In this document: piece after piece, positions 16,162 through 25,304 of the stretch
Numbering within the stretch: position 1 is the first letter of the stretch
Layout of the letters: the number at the start of each line of letters is the position of its first letter
Assembly: GCA_013287915.1 (NCBI GenBank)
Contig: JABDCX010000005.1
Span: forward strand, 1 to 64,000
Origin: Chlamydiota bacterium
GTDB lineage: Bacteria > Chlamydiota > Chlamydiia > Chlamydiales > Parachlamydiaceae
Reading direction: 5' to 3'
DNA length: 64,000 nt
The notes under the pieces: generated by a model
The model's database searches: none
What the model saw: the letters and a program-made list of their open reading frames with translations, nothing else
Told to the model about the DNA's origin: nothing
Translations under genes and position numbers: made by a program

Positions 16162-18726
16162 TTAATAGATGCGGCACTTATCGATCAAACTATATTCATG
16201 GCGGATTCTTTCGAGAATCTCAGTGTCAGAAGGGCAGGGGGTCAATCCCCAGATGAGGTCGCAATAGTTTTTGATCGAATTGTCTGTAGAGAATTTACTC
16301 ATGCCTGCAATGTTATGGATCGCATATTCCGCCCATTTGCTTTGGTCCTGATATAGCTGGTCGGCTTTCTTTTGGGTGTCGTGGTAGCTTTGGAGGTCTT
16401 TGAGAGTAAAATATTTGTCTGGTCTGCTGCCGTAGTGGGATTCCATCAATTTGTGGTACAGATCGCTGAAAGCGAGGTGTTCGGCGTCGTTGCTTGCAAA
16501 GGAGCGGTCGCGCAAGCTGTCGACTGCTCTGCGGATTTTTGGATTGCTGTTGTAAATGTCACTGGGTTTATACGAATCCGTGGCGTTCATTTTGTCGATT
16601 TCTTCTGCGGAGCATCCAAAGCTAAAGGGCCACCACTGATCGGTGATCTCTTGCCGCATTTCGATATTCGCTCCATCTTCTGTCCCGATTGTAAGGGCGC
16701 CATTCATGGAGAATTTCATATTCCCCGTCCCAGAAGCTTCTGTTCCGGCTGTTGAAATTTGTTCCGAGAGGTCGGCTGCGGGGATGATGATCTCTGCATG
16801 TGACACGTTGTAGTTTTCAATGTAGATCAGTTTGAGGTTACTGCCTACAGCGGGATCCTTGTTAATGCGCTTGCCTACACAACAAATGAGGCGGATGATG
16901 TCTTTGGCTGTGTCATAACCGGCTGCTGCTTTTCCGCCGATGAGGCACGTTCTCTTAGTCCGCTCTGCTTGTGGATTTTCACAGATATCATGGTACATCA
17001 TGATGATGTTGAGGACGTTCATCAGTTGTCGTTTATATTCGTGAATCCGTTTTGTTTGAACGTCGAATAAGGAATCCACGTCGATAATAGGAGGAGGCGC
17101 AACGACGACCCCTTTTGCATTGCGGATTTTGTTTTCTTGATTGATGTATTCGATCAGCCGGATTTTGTTTTTTTTCTTGATGTTGAGGAACTCTTCTTGA
17201 GAAGAGGCGTCGCTAGCGAATCCCGCCAGTTTTTTAATCTGTGCAAAATCGGTGATCCATCCTTCGCCAATGCGCTTAGAGATGAATTTGGCAAGTTCGG
17301 GATCGCAATGGTGCAGCCAACGACGTTGTGTGACACCGTTTGTCACGTTGACAAACTTGTTGGGGAACACTTCGTAAAAGTCTTTAAAGACCGTTTTTTT
17401 CAAGATTTCTGTATGGAGAGCCGCGACCCCATTCACGCTGTGAGAGCCAATGACGGCAAGGTTGGCCATCCTCACTTTTCCATTTTCCAAAATCGAAAGG
17501 CGCCTCACCTTCTCTTCGTTGTTTGGAAATTGTCCTCGGATCGTGTTGCAAAACTCGTAGTTGAGGCGTTCGATGACTTTGTATTGGCGGGGCAGCAAAT
17601 AGTACATGAGAGGCTGTTCCCACTGCTCGAGTGCCTCGCTAAGAATCGTATGGTTTGTGTAGCCTGTGACAGCCATCGTCATGTCGACAGCCATTTTCCA
17701 GGGGATGTCGTGCTTTTTAGTAAGGATGCGAATCAATTCGGGAATCACGAGCGCTGGGTGTGTATCATTGATTTGGATCCGCGTTTTATCGGCAAAAGCT
17801 CGGAAATTGTCGTGTAGGGAAAGATAGTGGCGCACAATGTCTTGCAAAGAGGAAGAAACGAGAAGAAATTCCTGCTTCAGACGCACGCGTTTTCCCGTTT
17901 CGTGGTGGTCGCTTGGATAAAGCACGTCTGTCAAGGCTGAGTTTTCAGCTGCTTCATCGAGTCTTCCCGCATTGTAGCGTTGCAGCTGGAAGTTGCGAGG
18001 CGATTCCTTTGTCGTCCAGAGTCGGAGAGTCACAACCGAGAAACGACCCTCTTTACTATACCCGATGATGGGAATGTCATAGGGAAGAGCCCAAACCTCT
18101 TCGTAGTTGTTCAAGGAGAAAATCGCATCGCCATGGATGTTTGTCGATTCGGCCATTTGTCCGGCGTATTTGACGATCACTTTGCGCAAGTCTCGTCTGA
18201 ATTCCCAGGGGTTTTCATTGAGCAGCCAGCAATCGGGAGCTTCGATCTGGAGCCCATCCCAAATTTGCTGCTCGAAAATGCCATACTGGTAGCGCAGTCC
18301 ATAGGCTTGTGCTGGCAAGTCCATCGTAGCAAGCGAATCGAGAAAGCAGGAGGCTAGGCGTCCAAGGCCTCCATTTCCAAGGCCTGGATCAGACTCCCGC
18401 GTCATGATTTCGCCGTAATTGCGTCCCATTTTATGGAGCACCAAGCGGACGACATCGTCTCCACTCAGGTTGGCGATGTTATTTGTAAGGATCCTTCCCG
18501 GGAGGTACTCCATCGATAAATAGTAGAGCATTCGGACGTCTTTTGACATCTGCGTCTTGGCTGTGGCAAGCCAGTTGATCATGATCTCTTCGCGCAACGC
18601 GTAGCAAAGAGCGCGATAATATTCATCGGCATTTGCTTCGTCGGCGACACGACCCATCGTGGTGATCAGGTAGTGTTTAATTTTCGAAATGAGCATTTCT
18701 GCTTGATAGTCAAGATCGACAGCCAC
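16162..18726 (-). CDS. glgP: Glycogen phosphorylase
   Basis: An 854-residue alpha-glucan phosphorylase, full length. It releases glucose-1-phosphate from glycogen using pyridoxal phosphate. The PLP-lysine motif is EASGTGNMKFSMNGALTIG and is followed by TEDGANIEM. The N-terminus has the expected YLSMEYLPGR and GNGGLGRLASC blocks. Chlamydiae store glycogen and keep this enzyme. The gene is transcribed away from the glycine cleavage operon; the two starts are about 100 bp apart. Confidence 0.96.
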   Translation of the reverse strand: MAVDLDYQAEMLISKIKHYLITTMGRVADEANADEYYRALCYALREEIMINWLATAKTQMSKDVRMLYYLSMEYLPGRILTNNIANLSGDDVVRLVLHKMGRNYGEIMTRESDPGLGNGGLGRLASCFLDSLATMDLPAQAYGLRYQYGIFEQQIWDGLQIEAPDCWLLNENPWEFRRDLRKVIVKYAGQMAESTNIHGDAIFSLNNYEEVWALPYDIPIIGYSKEGRFSVVTLRLWTTKESPRNFQLQRYNAGRLDEAAENSALTDVLYPSDHHETGKRVRLKQEFLLVSSSLQDIVRHYLSLHDNFRAFADKTRIQINDTHPALVIPELIRILTKKHDIPWKMAVDMTMAVTGYTNHTILSEALEQWEQPLMYYLLPRQYKVIERLNYEFCNTIRGQFPNNEEKVRRLSILENGKVRMANLAVIGSHSVNGVAALHTEILKKTVFKDFYEVFPNKFVNVTNGVTQRRWLHHCDPELAKFISKRIGEGWITDFAQIKKLAGFASDASSQEEFLNIKKKNKIRLIEYINQENKIRNAKGVVVAPPPIIDVDSLFDVQTKRIHEYKRQLMNVLNIIMMYHDICENPQAERTKRTCLIGGKAAAGYDTAKDIIRLICCVGKRINKDPAVGSNLKLIYIENYNVSHAEIIIPAADLSEQISTAGTEASGTGNMKFSMNGALTIGTEDGANIEMRQEITDQWWPFSFGCSAEEIDKMNATDSYKPSDIYNSNPKIRRAVDSLRDRSFASNDAEHLAFSDLYHKLMESHYGSRPDKYFTLKDLQSYHDTQKKADQLYQDQSKWAEYAIHNIAGMSKFSTDNSIKNYCDLIWGLTPCPSDTEILERIRHEYSLIDKCRIY

Positions 18727-18774
18727 AATTTCCCCTTTCTTGTTCTAATAACTCTTTACTAGAAAAGTATTTTT

Positions 18775-18814
18775 AAGGGTAGAGGAAAGCTTGCTGAGAT
18801 CCCCCTCTTCCCTT
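18775..18814. other. Inverted repeat ahead of gcvT
   Basis: The arms AAGGGTAGAGG (18775-18785) and CCTCTTCCCTT (18804-18814) pair in 10 of 11 positions around an 18-nt loop and end 13 bp before the gcvT ATG. It could be an operator between the divergent glgP and gcvT genes, or a leader hairpin. It does not have the tandem-aptamer layout of a glycine riboswitch. Confidence 0.35.
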
Positions 18815-18827
18815 ATAAGCTAGAGCC

Positions 18828-19898
18828 ATGAAGAGGACTCCTTTATATGACATTCACCGTCACCTGGGTGCAAAAATCGTCGATTTTGCAGGATGGGAGA
18901 TGCCCTTGCAGTACCAAGGGATTCTTCAAGAACACCAAGTGGTGAGAACGGCCGCGGGCTTATTTGATGTTTCCCACATGGGCAGAATCGCGATTGAAGG
19001 GGAAGAGGCTGGAGCATATGTGAATTACCTTTCCACGCAAGAGGTTGAGAGCAAGCTGCCTGGAAGTGTGACCTACACGGTTTGGTGCAACGAAAAGGGG
19101 CATGCCATCGATGATTTGCTCGTCTACAAGGTAAGCGAAACTTCCTACTTTGTCGTTGCAAATGCTTCAAATCGGGAAAAGGATTTGGCGCACGTGCGCG
19201 CCCATGCAGGTGGACGTGCTGTAAAAATCACTCCTGTTTATGAGCATGAAGGAATTTTAGCCTTACAGGGTCCCGATTCAACGCGGATTTTGAAAACCCT
19301 GTTTCCCGAAATCGAAACGTTGCAACCGATGCATCTTCTCAAGGCGACATTTCAACAAACTCCTCTTCTCATTGCTAGAACGGGTTACACCGGTGAAGTG
19401 GGATTTGAATTGTTTGTCGATCAATCCCAGTTAGTTTCGCTATGGAAAGCACTGATGGCAGTGGGAGGTCTCCACCCGGTCGGATTGGGCGCGCGCGACA
19501 CATTGCGCCTTGAAATGGGGTATGCGCTTTATGGACATGAATTAAGTGAAACGATCTATCCTATTGAAAGCGTTGCGAGTTGGACGGTGAAATTGAATCA
19601 CGATTTTATCGGACGCAGTGCTATCGAGCAGGTTGCTCATCCGCGCCATCAGTACGGTGTGATTTTGCGAGAGCCGGGGATTGCCCGCCAAGGGTGCGAG
19701 GTTTACGTTGGGGACAAAGTATGCGGCGTCGTGACATCGGGGACTTTTTCTCCTACCTTGCGGCAAGCGATTGCGATCGTTTTTGTTGAGCAGAAATTGA
19801 AACCTCATGATATGGTGGCGATACAAATTAGGGATAAACGGGTACAAGCTGAGGTTGTCAAGCTACCCTTTATTCAGCGCAAGGAGAAAGAGGGATGA
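18828..19898 (+). CDS. gcvT: Glycine cleavage system T protein (aminomethyltransferase)
   Basis: A 356-residue GcvT, which transfers the methylene group from aminomethyl-lipoyl-GcvH to tetrahydrofolate and releases ammonia. It opens with KRTPLYDIHRHLGAKIVDFAGWEMPLQY. Other family blocks are GLFDVSHMGR, ALQGPDSTRIL, ARTGYTGEVGFELF and GLGARDTLRLEMGYALYGHE. First gene of a four-gene operon; its stop overlaps the gcvH start by four bases. The lipoamide dehydrogenase (L protein) is not in this window. Confidence 0.95.
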   Translation: MKRTPLYDIHRHLGAKIVDFAGWEMPLQYQGILQEHQVVRTAAGLFDVSHMGRIAIEGEEAGAYVNYLSTQEVESKLPGSVTYTVWCNEKGHAIDDLLVYKVSETSYFVVANASNREKDLAHVRAHAGGRAVKITPVYEHEGILALQGPDSTRILKTLFPEIETLQPMHLLKATFQQTPLLIARTGYTGEVGFELFVDQSQLVSLWKALMAVGGLHPVGLGARDTLRLEMGYALYGHELSETIYPIESVASWTVKLNHDFIGRSAIEQVAHPRHQYGVILREPGIARQGCEVYVGDKVCGVVTSGTFSPTLRQAIAIVFVEQKLKPHDMVAIQIRDKRVQAEVVKLPFIQRKEKEG

Positions 19899-20260
19899 TC
19901 AAATTTACCGAGACGCATGAGTGGATTACCGTTGCAAATGATGTTGGGACCGTGGGCATCACCGATCACGCACAGCGCGAGCTTGGCGATATCGTCTATG
20001 TGGAATTGCCTAAAATTGGCAAAAGTGTGAAAAAAGGGGAAGAGGCTGTTGTGCTCGAGTCGACCAAGGCCGCTGCCGATGTGTATGCCCCAGTGGAAGG
20101 GACGATTTTTGAAGTGAATGAGCAGCTCACAACTGCGCCTGACTTGATCAATCGCTCCTCTGAATCAACCGGATGGCTCTTTAAGTTAAAAATTGCAAAT
20201 CCTAAAGATCTCGACGGCTTGCTCGATCAGAAAGAGTATCATCAAATGACACATGAGTGA
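19895..20260 (+). CDS. gcvH: Glycine cleavage system H protein
   Basis: A 121-residue lipoyl carrier. The lipoylated lysine is K58 in VVLESTKAAADVYAPVEG; the sequence begins KFTETHEWI, as usual for GcvH. It shuttles the aminomethyl group between P, T and L proteins. The lipoate ligase gene at 14.2 kb is a candidate for its modification. It overlaps gcvT and is followed after 6 bp by gcvPA. Confidence 0.95.
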   Translation: MIKFTETHEWITVANDVGTVGITDHAQRELGDIVYVELPKIGKSVKKGEEAVVLESTKAAADVYAPVEGTIFEVNEQLTTAPDLINRSSESTGWLFKLKIANPKDLDGLLDQKEYHQMTHE

Positions 20261-20266
20261 GGGACG

Positions 20267-21598
20267 ATGGACTTCATCTCTAACCAAGAACCTCAAATTG
20301 TAGAGATGTTGCGCATTCTCGGAGTCGATTCGATCGAAGCGCTTTTTGAAGCGATTCCACCTCGTTTACGCGTTCCCAAACCCATGCAGGACGATGGCAT
20401 TTCGGAAAGTGAAGGAATGGCATGGATCGAGTCGATCGCACAGAAAAACACCTTTCCCTCTTTCAAGAGCTATCTGGGTGCTGGAGCTTATCAACACCAC
20501 GTTCCTGCACTTGTCGGAGCCATTACTTCCAAATCGGAGTTTTTGACATCGTACACTCCATACCAGGCTGAAGCCTCTCAGGGGATGCTGCAAGCTATTT
20601 TTGAGTTCCAGTCTGCTTTAGCTGCCTTGACAGGGATGGATGTTGCTAATGCTTCGTTGTACGATGGAGCCACAGCGTGTGCAGAAGCGGCCTTGATGGC
20701 GCTGCGGATCCATAAGGAGCGGAATAAAATCGTCCTCTCCGATGCGCTCCATCCCCATTATCAAAAGGTGATCGAGCAGTACGTAAAGCCCCATTCTGGA
20801 GAAATCCATCGCATTCCCTATACAAACGACTTTCAACTCGACTTGAAAGCCGCACAAACGCTGATCGACGATAAGACTGCAGCTGTGATCGTCTCGTATC
20901 CCAATTTTTTGGGGATGATCGATCCAGTGGCTCAGGTGGCAGCTCACGCAAAGACAAAAGGTGCTTTAACCATTGTCTCAGCCAATCCACTGGTTTATGG
21001 CCTCTACGCTTCAGCTGCTGAGATAGGGGCGGACATTGCTGTCGGGGATGCACAACCCTTTGGGCTTTCTTTGAGCTATGGAGGCCCTTACTTAGGTTAC
21101 ATGGCATGCCGACAAGAGTTTGTAAGGCAGCTTCCTGGACGCATTGTGGGAGAAACGACAGACCAACAAGGTAGACCCGGATTTGTATTGACGCTGCAAG
21201 CACGTGAGCAACACATCCGCCGTGAAAAAGCCACCTCTAATATTTGCACCAATCAAGCATTAGCTGCCCTCGCCGCCCTCGTCGCCATCTTGTGGTATGG
21301 CAAAGAGGGGATCAAACAACTCGCTCTCACCAACTACCAACGGACAGCGTATCTCAAACACAAGCTCGCCACACTTCCAGGGATCTCTATTCCGAAAAGC
21401 GATGCCCACTTCAACGAGTTTCCCGTTTCTTTTGGCATCCCTGCAGAAAAGGTGCAAGCCCATTTTCGGCGACATGGCATCGAACCCGGATTCCACTTAG
21501 GCCCTTCCCTGCCAGACCACTTTTTGGTAGCCGTCACGGAGCTCAAAACCCAAGGCGACCTCGACCACTACTGTGAGGTTTATAATGGTCTCATCTAA
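20267..21598 (+). CDS. gcvPA: Glycine dehydrogenase (decarboxylating) subunit 1
   Basis: A 443-residue N-terminal half of the P protein, as in bacteria with a split GcvP. Characteristic stretches are FLGAGAYQHHVPA-like SYLGAGAYQHHVPALVGA, TPYQAEASQGMLQAIFEFQ, NASLYDGATACAEAALMA, and SYGGPYLGYMA. Together with subunit 2 it forms the PLP-dependent decarboxylase. The 3' end overlaps gcvPB by 14 bp, giving coupled translation of the two halves. Confidence 0.95.
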   Translation: MDFISNQEPQIVEMLRILGVDSIEALFEAIPPRLRVPKPMQDDGISESEGMAWIESIAQKNTFPSFKSYLGAGAYQHHVPALVGAITSKSEFLTSYTPYQAEASQGMLQAIFEFQSALAALTGMDVANASLYDGATACAEAALMALRIHKERNKIVLSDALHPHYQKVIEQYVKPHSGEIHRIPYTNDFQLDLKAAQTLIDDKTAAVIVSYPNFLGMIDPVAQVAAHAKTKGALTIVSANPLVYGLYASAAEIGADIAVGDAQPFGLSLSYGGPYLGYMACRQEFVRQLPGRIVGETTDQQGRPGFVLTLQAREQHIRREKATSNICTNQALAALAALVAILWYGKEGIKQLALTNYQRTAYLKHKLATLPGISIPKSDAHFNEFPVSFGIPAEKVQAHFRRHGIEPGFHLGPSLPDHFLVAVTELKTQGDLDHYCEVYNGLI

Positions 21599-23039
21599 AC
21601 AACCCTTCCATTTTTCGACCATCTTCCAAAAAAGCCAACCCAAACAAAAAGCCTACTCACTTCCCAAAGATACGGCTGCATTTCAGCAGTTTCACCCGCC
21701 AGCTAAACTGTGCCGCACTTCGGAGATTCCATTGCCTGAAGTATCGGAGATCGATCTTACGCGCCATTTTTGCGGTTTGGCAAAGCGGAACGTGGGGATC
21801 GATACTACATTTTACCCGCTTGGCAGCTGCACAATGAAGCTTAATCCACGCGTGAATGAGTGGTGCGCATCGCTTCCCCAGTTTGTAAGAACCCACCCTT
21901 TTGCGCCGGAAGAGACCGTGCAGGGCAATCTTCAGGTGATTCACGAACTTGTTGAAATGCTCTGTGCCTTGTGTGGAATGGATGGGGGAACGTTACTCCC
22001 ATGTGCAGGGGCTCATGGCGAGTATGTGGGGATTCAGATGATTGCAGCCCACCACCGTGCAAAAGGGGATCACGAGCGGACAGAATTTCTCATCCCCGAC
22101 AACGCTCATGGCACGAATCCAGCCTCTGTTGCCATGGCAGGCTTCACAACCCGTTCGATCCCTTCTGGTCCCGATGGGGACCTCGACATCAAAGCCTTGC
22201 AGGCGGCCTTGTCATCAAAGACAGCTGGCTTGATGATGACAAATCCAAGCACGTTGGGATTATTCAGCCAAAGGATTGAGGAGATTGCCAAGTGCGTCCA
22301 TGCCGCAGGTGGGCTTCTCTACTATGATGGGGCCAACCTCAATGCGATCGCCAATTATGCACGGCCAGGGGAGATGGGATTTGATGTGATGCACCTCAAT
22401 TTACACAAAACATTTTCCACACCCCATGGAGGAGGGGGGCCAGGCTCTGGACCCGTGTTGTGCAAAGCCCAATTAACTCCCTATTTGCCTTTGCCTAGGG
22501 TCGTCAAGCAAAACGGGAACTATTCATTGGTCAAAGAAGATCCTCGTAGCATTGGGTTTGTGAGTTCATTTTTTGGCAATTTTGCGATCTACCTGCGCGC
22601 ATTTCTCTACTTTAAATTGCACGGTTTTTATGGGATGAGACGGATCGCAGAGCATGCCGTTCTCAACGCGAACTACTTGAAAAAGCAGCTTGAACCGCTC
22701 TTCACGGTGCCGTTCAAACAACCTTGCATGCACGAATTTGTCGTGAGCATCGACCAATACCCAGGGATCAAAGCTCTCGATATAGCCAAGAGGCTTCTCG
22801 ATTATGGCGTCTATGCGCCCACGGTCTATTTTCCCTTGATCATCAAAGAGTGTATGTTGATCGAACCCACAGAGTGTGAGTCGAAGCGCACTTTAGACGA
22901 TTTTATCGCGGCTCTTCACAAGATTGTCGAAGAGATCAAACACTCTCCCGAGCTCGTCAAAACAGCCCCTCACACGACGCCTGTTTCTAGACTCGATGAA
23001 GTCAAAGCAGCCAAAACACCGATTTTGAAAGCTGTTTAG
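21585..23039 (+). CDS. gcvPB: Glycine dehydrogenase (decarboxylating) subunit 2
   Basis: A 484-residue C-terminal half of the P protein, carrying the PLP lysine in HLNLHKTFSTPHGGGGPGSG. Other blocks are FYPLGSCTMKLNPRVNEW and IPDNAHGTNPASVAMAGF. I start it at the ATG at 21585 (MVSSKQPFH), which overlaps gcvPA. Last gene of the operon. A T-rich run follows the stop, and a separate strong promoter lies before the next gene, so transcription units change here. Confidence 0.95.
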   Translation: MVSSKQPFHFSTIFQKSQPKQKAYSLPKDTAAFQQFHPPAKLCRTSEIPLPEVSEIDLTRHFCGLAKRNVGIDTTFYPLGSCTMKLNPRVNEWCASLPQFVRTHPFAPEETVQGNLQVIHELVEMLCALCGMDGGTLLPCAGAHGEYVGIQMIAAHHRAKGDHERTEFLIPDNAHGTNPASVAMAGFTTRSIPSGPDGDLDIKALQAALSSKTAGLMMTNPSTLGLFSQRIEEIAKCVHAAGGLLYYDGANLNAIANYARPGEMGFDVMHLNLHKTFSTPHGGGGPGSGPVLCKAQLTPYLPLPRVVKQNGNYSLVKEDPRSIGFVSSFFGNFAIYLRAFLYFKLHGFYGMRRIAEHAVLNANYLKKQLEPLFTVPFKQPCMHEFVVSIDQYPGIKALDIAKRLLDYGVYAPTVYFPLIIKECMLIEPTECESKRTLDDFIAALHKIVEEIKHSPELVKTAPHTTPVSRLDEVKAAKTPILKAV

Positions 23040-23047
23040 ATTTTTTC

Positions 23048-23076
23048 TTGTAAATAATTTATTGATCATATATAAT
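23048..23076 (+). promoter_or_regulatory. Predicted sigma-70 promoter
   Basis: TTGTAA, 17-bp spacer, TATAAT, in a very AT-rich gap of about 75 bp between gcvPB and the first of two paralogous genes. The start codon at 23115 has AGGAAA ahead of it. The same TTGTAA-17-TATAAT arrangement precedes the gene at 45750. Confidence 0.6.
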
Positions 23077-23114
23077 ATGCACTTAATTTTATATTTATTA
23101 ATAGGAAATGAATT

Positions 23115-25259
23115 ATGCACACTGATCGCAAATTACCTTCTTCAGTATCGTCACCCTATTCGAGTATCAATGAGAAAAATCCACAACTCGACAATTTAGC
23201 TTCACGTGTGAATGATCTCAGACCTTCCCAATTTGATTTGAGTTCTCCGGACGTCAAGGCTCGGCTTTTAGACCATTTAGATCTAGAGTATGCAGAGTTG
23301 TGCAAGTTAGTTCCCCAGAATGGGGTTCCCCTTTCCTCTCAGATGAAGGCAATTGCAGGGACGATTTTTTACCTTTATGGCCGGTGTTGCTATGGGGGCG
23401 ATATGGTGGCGAGCAAGCAGCCGCTGATCCTGGCGCTAGGCTTGATGTTGAAGCATCCGCGTGAACTTGTGCAAGACGAGGCCTCAGATGTTTTAAGAAC
23501 TGTCCTCACCTCACATAAAACGCTTTTTAAAGCAGCAGATGCTCTTGGAACTTCACAAGCACAAGGTTCAGACGTGGCTCAAAGAGTCCTCGCGATTGGA
23601 GAGAAGCTCAATCAAGTAGATCAGACGATCTTAACGAACTTGGTCAATGCGATGGATCCACCGAGCGCTTTTGAAGCAGCGCTTGCTTTTCGCTGGTTAG
23701 GGGCTACATGGCACAATTTGGATGGAACGAATCAAGATCACGATCGTCTGAAGAAAGTGTATGACGTTGCAGAAGCCGTTGCACGCCATTTGATGGACCA
23801 TAACCCCAGAGAAGACCATTATGATCTGTGGTTGGTCGCAGACATTATTTACAATACGCGCCGCGGCTTACATGCCATGAAAAATGGGCAAGAGGATGTT
23901 TTGGGCCAACTGGCAACACTCGAAGAACTGCAAACGTTTTTGAGCGCTTATCCTGAAACTCCGAAGAAAGGGGAGTTGGAAGCGCAAACACACAATATCA
24001 AAGGGGTATTGTTAAGGGATTTCAATGATTATAGCACATCTTCGACTGATGCAAAGAGAAACGCGCTTTTAGATCAATATGGAAAAACCGCTCTAGAACG
24101 TTTGAGGATCCGCTACAAAGAAGTGGTCCAAGCAAGTGAGTGCGCGGATCAGACTCCTGGGTTTAACCCCTTCCTCCAAATCATGTTCGCGAATAATAAA
24201 CTCACTTTAGGTTTGTTGTTGAAGAAAACTGACCCCTCATTTGAGCTCGCTGTAGAAGCTGCAATAGCATGGCATGAAAGGGTGACAAAAACGATAGAAG
24301 CTGTTGATTACCCCCATGCAGATGATGCGACCATTAAAACCAAGGGGCACTACTACCATGCGGTCTTTTGTCAAACAGCAGCTAAGTATGAAGCCGTTTA
24401 TGGCAATCCCGACGGAGTAAAAAAATGGCTAGAGCTCGGCGTGCTCATTTGCCAAAAATTTCCCCAAAGCGCAACAAAGACTTTTAATGAGATCGAGGAT
24501 TTGATTAAAACCAATTCGGAGAATGCACGCGTCCAATTGCTATTCCGCGTCTTGAAGTTCCCCGGCTCCCTCTTATTTGGCCTTTCTGGGGAATACAGCA
24601 TCTTTGGAACGCGCATCTGTTTCATGAAAGATACGAGACTAATGTCCACGCTTGAACAGAAAATTAAGCAGCCCATTTTACGCCTGATCCCGTGGATTGC
24701 ATTGCGGGCTGGCGCTGCTATCCGAAATCTGAATTTTAACGCCTCTGTTGAGGCAGGCGCCTCCCTCCTAGCGCGCCGTCTCTTTGATCGGTCGCCAGTG
24801 ACTCACGTTGTGATCACCACTCCAACTTTCAGTTGGGTTGGTGCTTCTTCCCAACTTCCAAGAACAATAACAGAACAAACGCGCTTAGGGCAATGGATGG
24901 GGGCAGATCGAGTGTCGATGGCGCATGAGTGGACAACAGGATTGTTGCTCCAGATCTCTCTGTTAGCTCAAATGAGGCTTCTCACTGCCTTTGCTCAATC
25001 GCGCCTTGCAAAATGGCGCTTCGTTGGGCAATCAGTACAATCCGTCTTGATTTTAGGTGTGATCAGCAGGTTCATTGCCGATTGGAAAAGCCATTTGGGG
25101 TGGCATTTGGAAAAACCCCATTTTCGGCAAACAGGCCTGTTGCGTACCATCGAGCAAAAAGTGGGTAAGCCGGCTGCCGTTGCGGCGCTCGTGACACTTG
25201 CTGTCCCAGCTATTCTCACGACAACGAAATTAGTTTCCCATTTCGCTAGAAAAAATTAA
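23115..25259 (+). CDS. Lineage-specific protein with hydrophobic C-terminal segments (paralogue A)
   Basis: A 714-residue protein of unknown function, homologous to the next gene. Residues 1-480 are helical, repeat-like and soluble. Residues about 480-600 are an insertion absent from the paralogue. The last 110 residues hold two hydrophobic stretches (around LLLQISLLAQMRLLTAFAQ and AAVAALVTLAVPAIL). Shared blocks with the paralogue include DQYGKTALERLRIRYKEVV, SHLGWHLEKP and AIEQ/TIEQK-type ends. Two hydrophobic segments at one end recall chlamydial inclusion-membrane or secreted proteins; this is inference. It has its own strong promoter. Confidence 0.7.
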   Translation: MHTDRKLPSSVSSPYSSINEKNPQLDNLASRVNDLRPSQFDLSSPDVKARLLDHLDLEYAELCKLVPQNGVPLSSQMKAIAGTIFYLYGRCCYGGDMVASKQPLILALGLMLKHPRELVQDEASDVLRTVLTSHKTLFKAADALGTSQAQGSDVAQRVLAIGEKLNQVDQTILTNLVNAMDPPSAFEAALAFRWLGATWHNLDGTNQDHDRLKKVYDVAEAVARHLMDHNPREDHYDLWLVADIIYNTRRGLHAMKNGQEDVLGQLATLEELQTFLSAYPETPKKGELEAQTHNIKGVLLRDFNDYSTSSTDAKRNALLDQYGKTALERLRIRYKEVVQASECADQTPGFNPFLQIMFANNKLTLGLLLKKTDPSFELAVEAAIAWHERVTKTIEAVDYPHADDATIKTKGHYYHAVFCQTAAKYEAVYGNPDGVKKWLELGVLICQKFPQSATKTFNEIEDLIKTNSENARVQLLFRVLKFPGSLLFGLSGEYSIFGTRICFMKDTRLMSTLEQKIKQPILRLIPWIALRAGAAIRNLNFNASVEAGASLLARRLFDRSPVTHVVITTPTFSWVGASSQLPRTITEQTRLGQWMGADRVSMAHEWTTGLLLQISLLAQMRLLTAFAQSRLAKWRFVGQSVQSVLILGVISRFIADWKSHLGWHLEKPHFRQTGLLRTIEQKVGKPAAVAALVTLAVPAILTTTKLVSHFARKN

Positions 25260-25304
25260 CATACATGTTCTACCATTCCCCCTTACTTCACAGAGGAAAT
25301 AAAG

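Noticed and set aside
17137-17817. 226-codon open frame on the plus strand
   Set aside because: Lies fully antisense inside glgP, whose frame is strongly conserved; no own start signal or homology.
18727-18827. Glycine riboswitch before gcvT
   Set aside because: The gap is only about 100 bp and has one simple hairpin; no tandem aptamer cores are visible.
20646-21203. 185-codon frame on the minus strand
   Set aside because: Antisense shadow of gcvPA.
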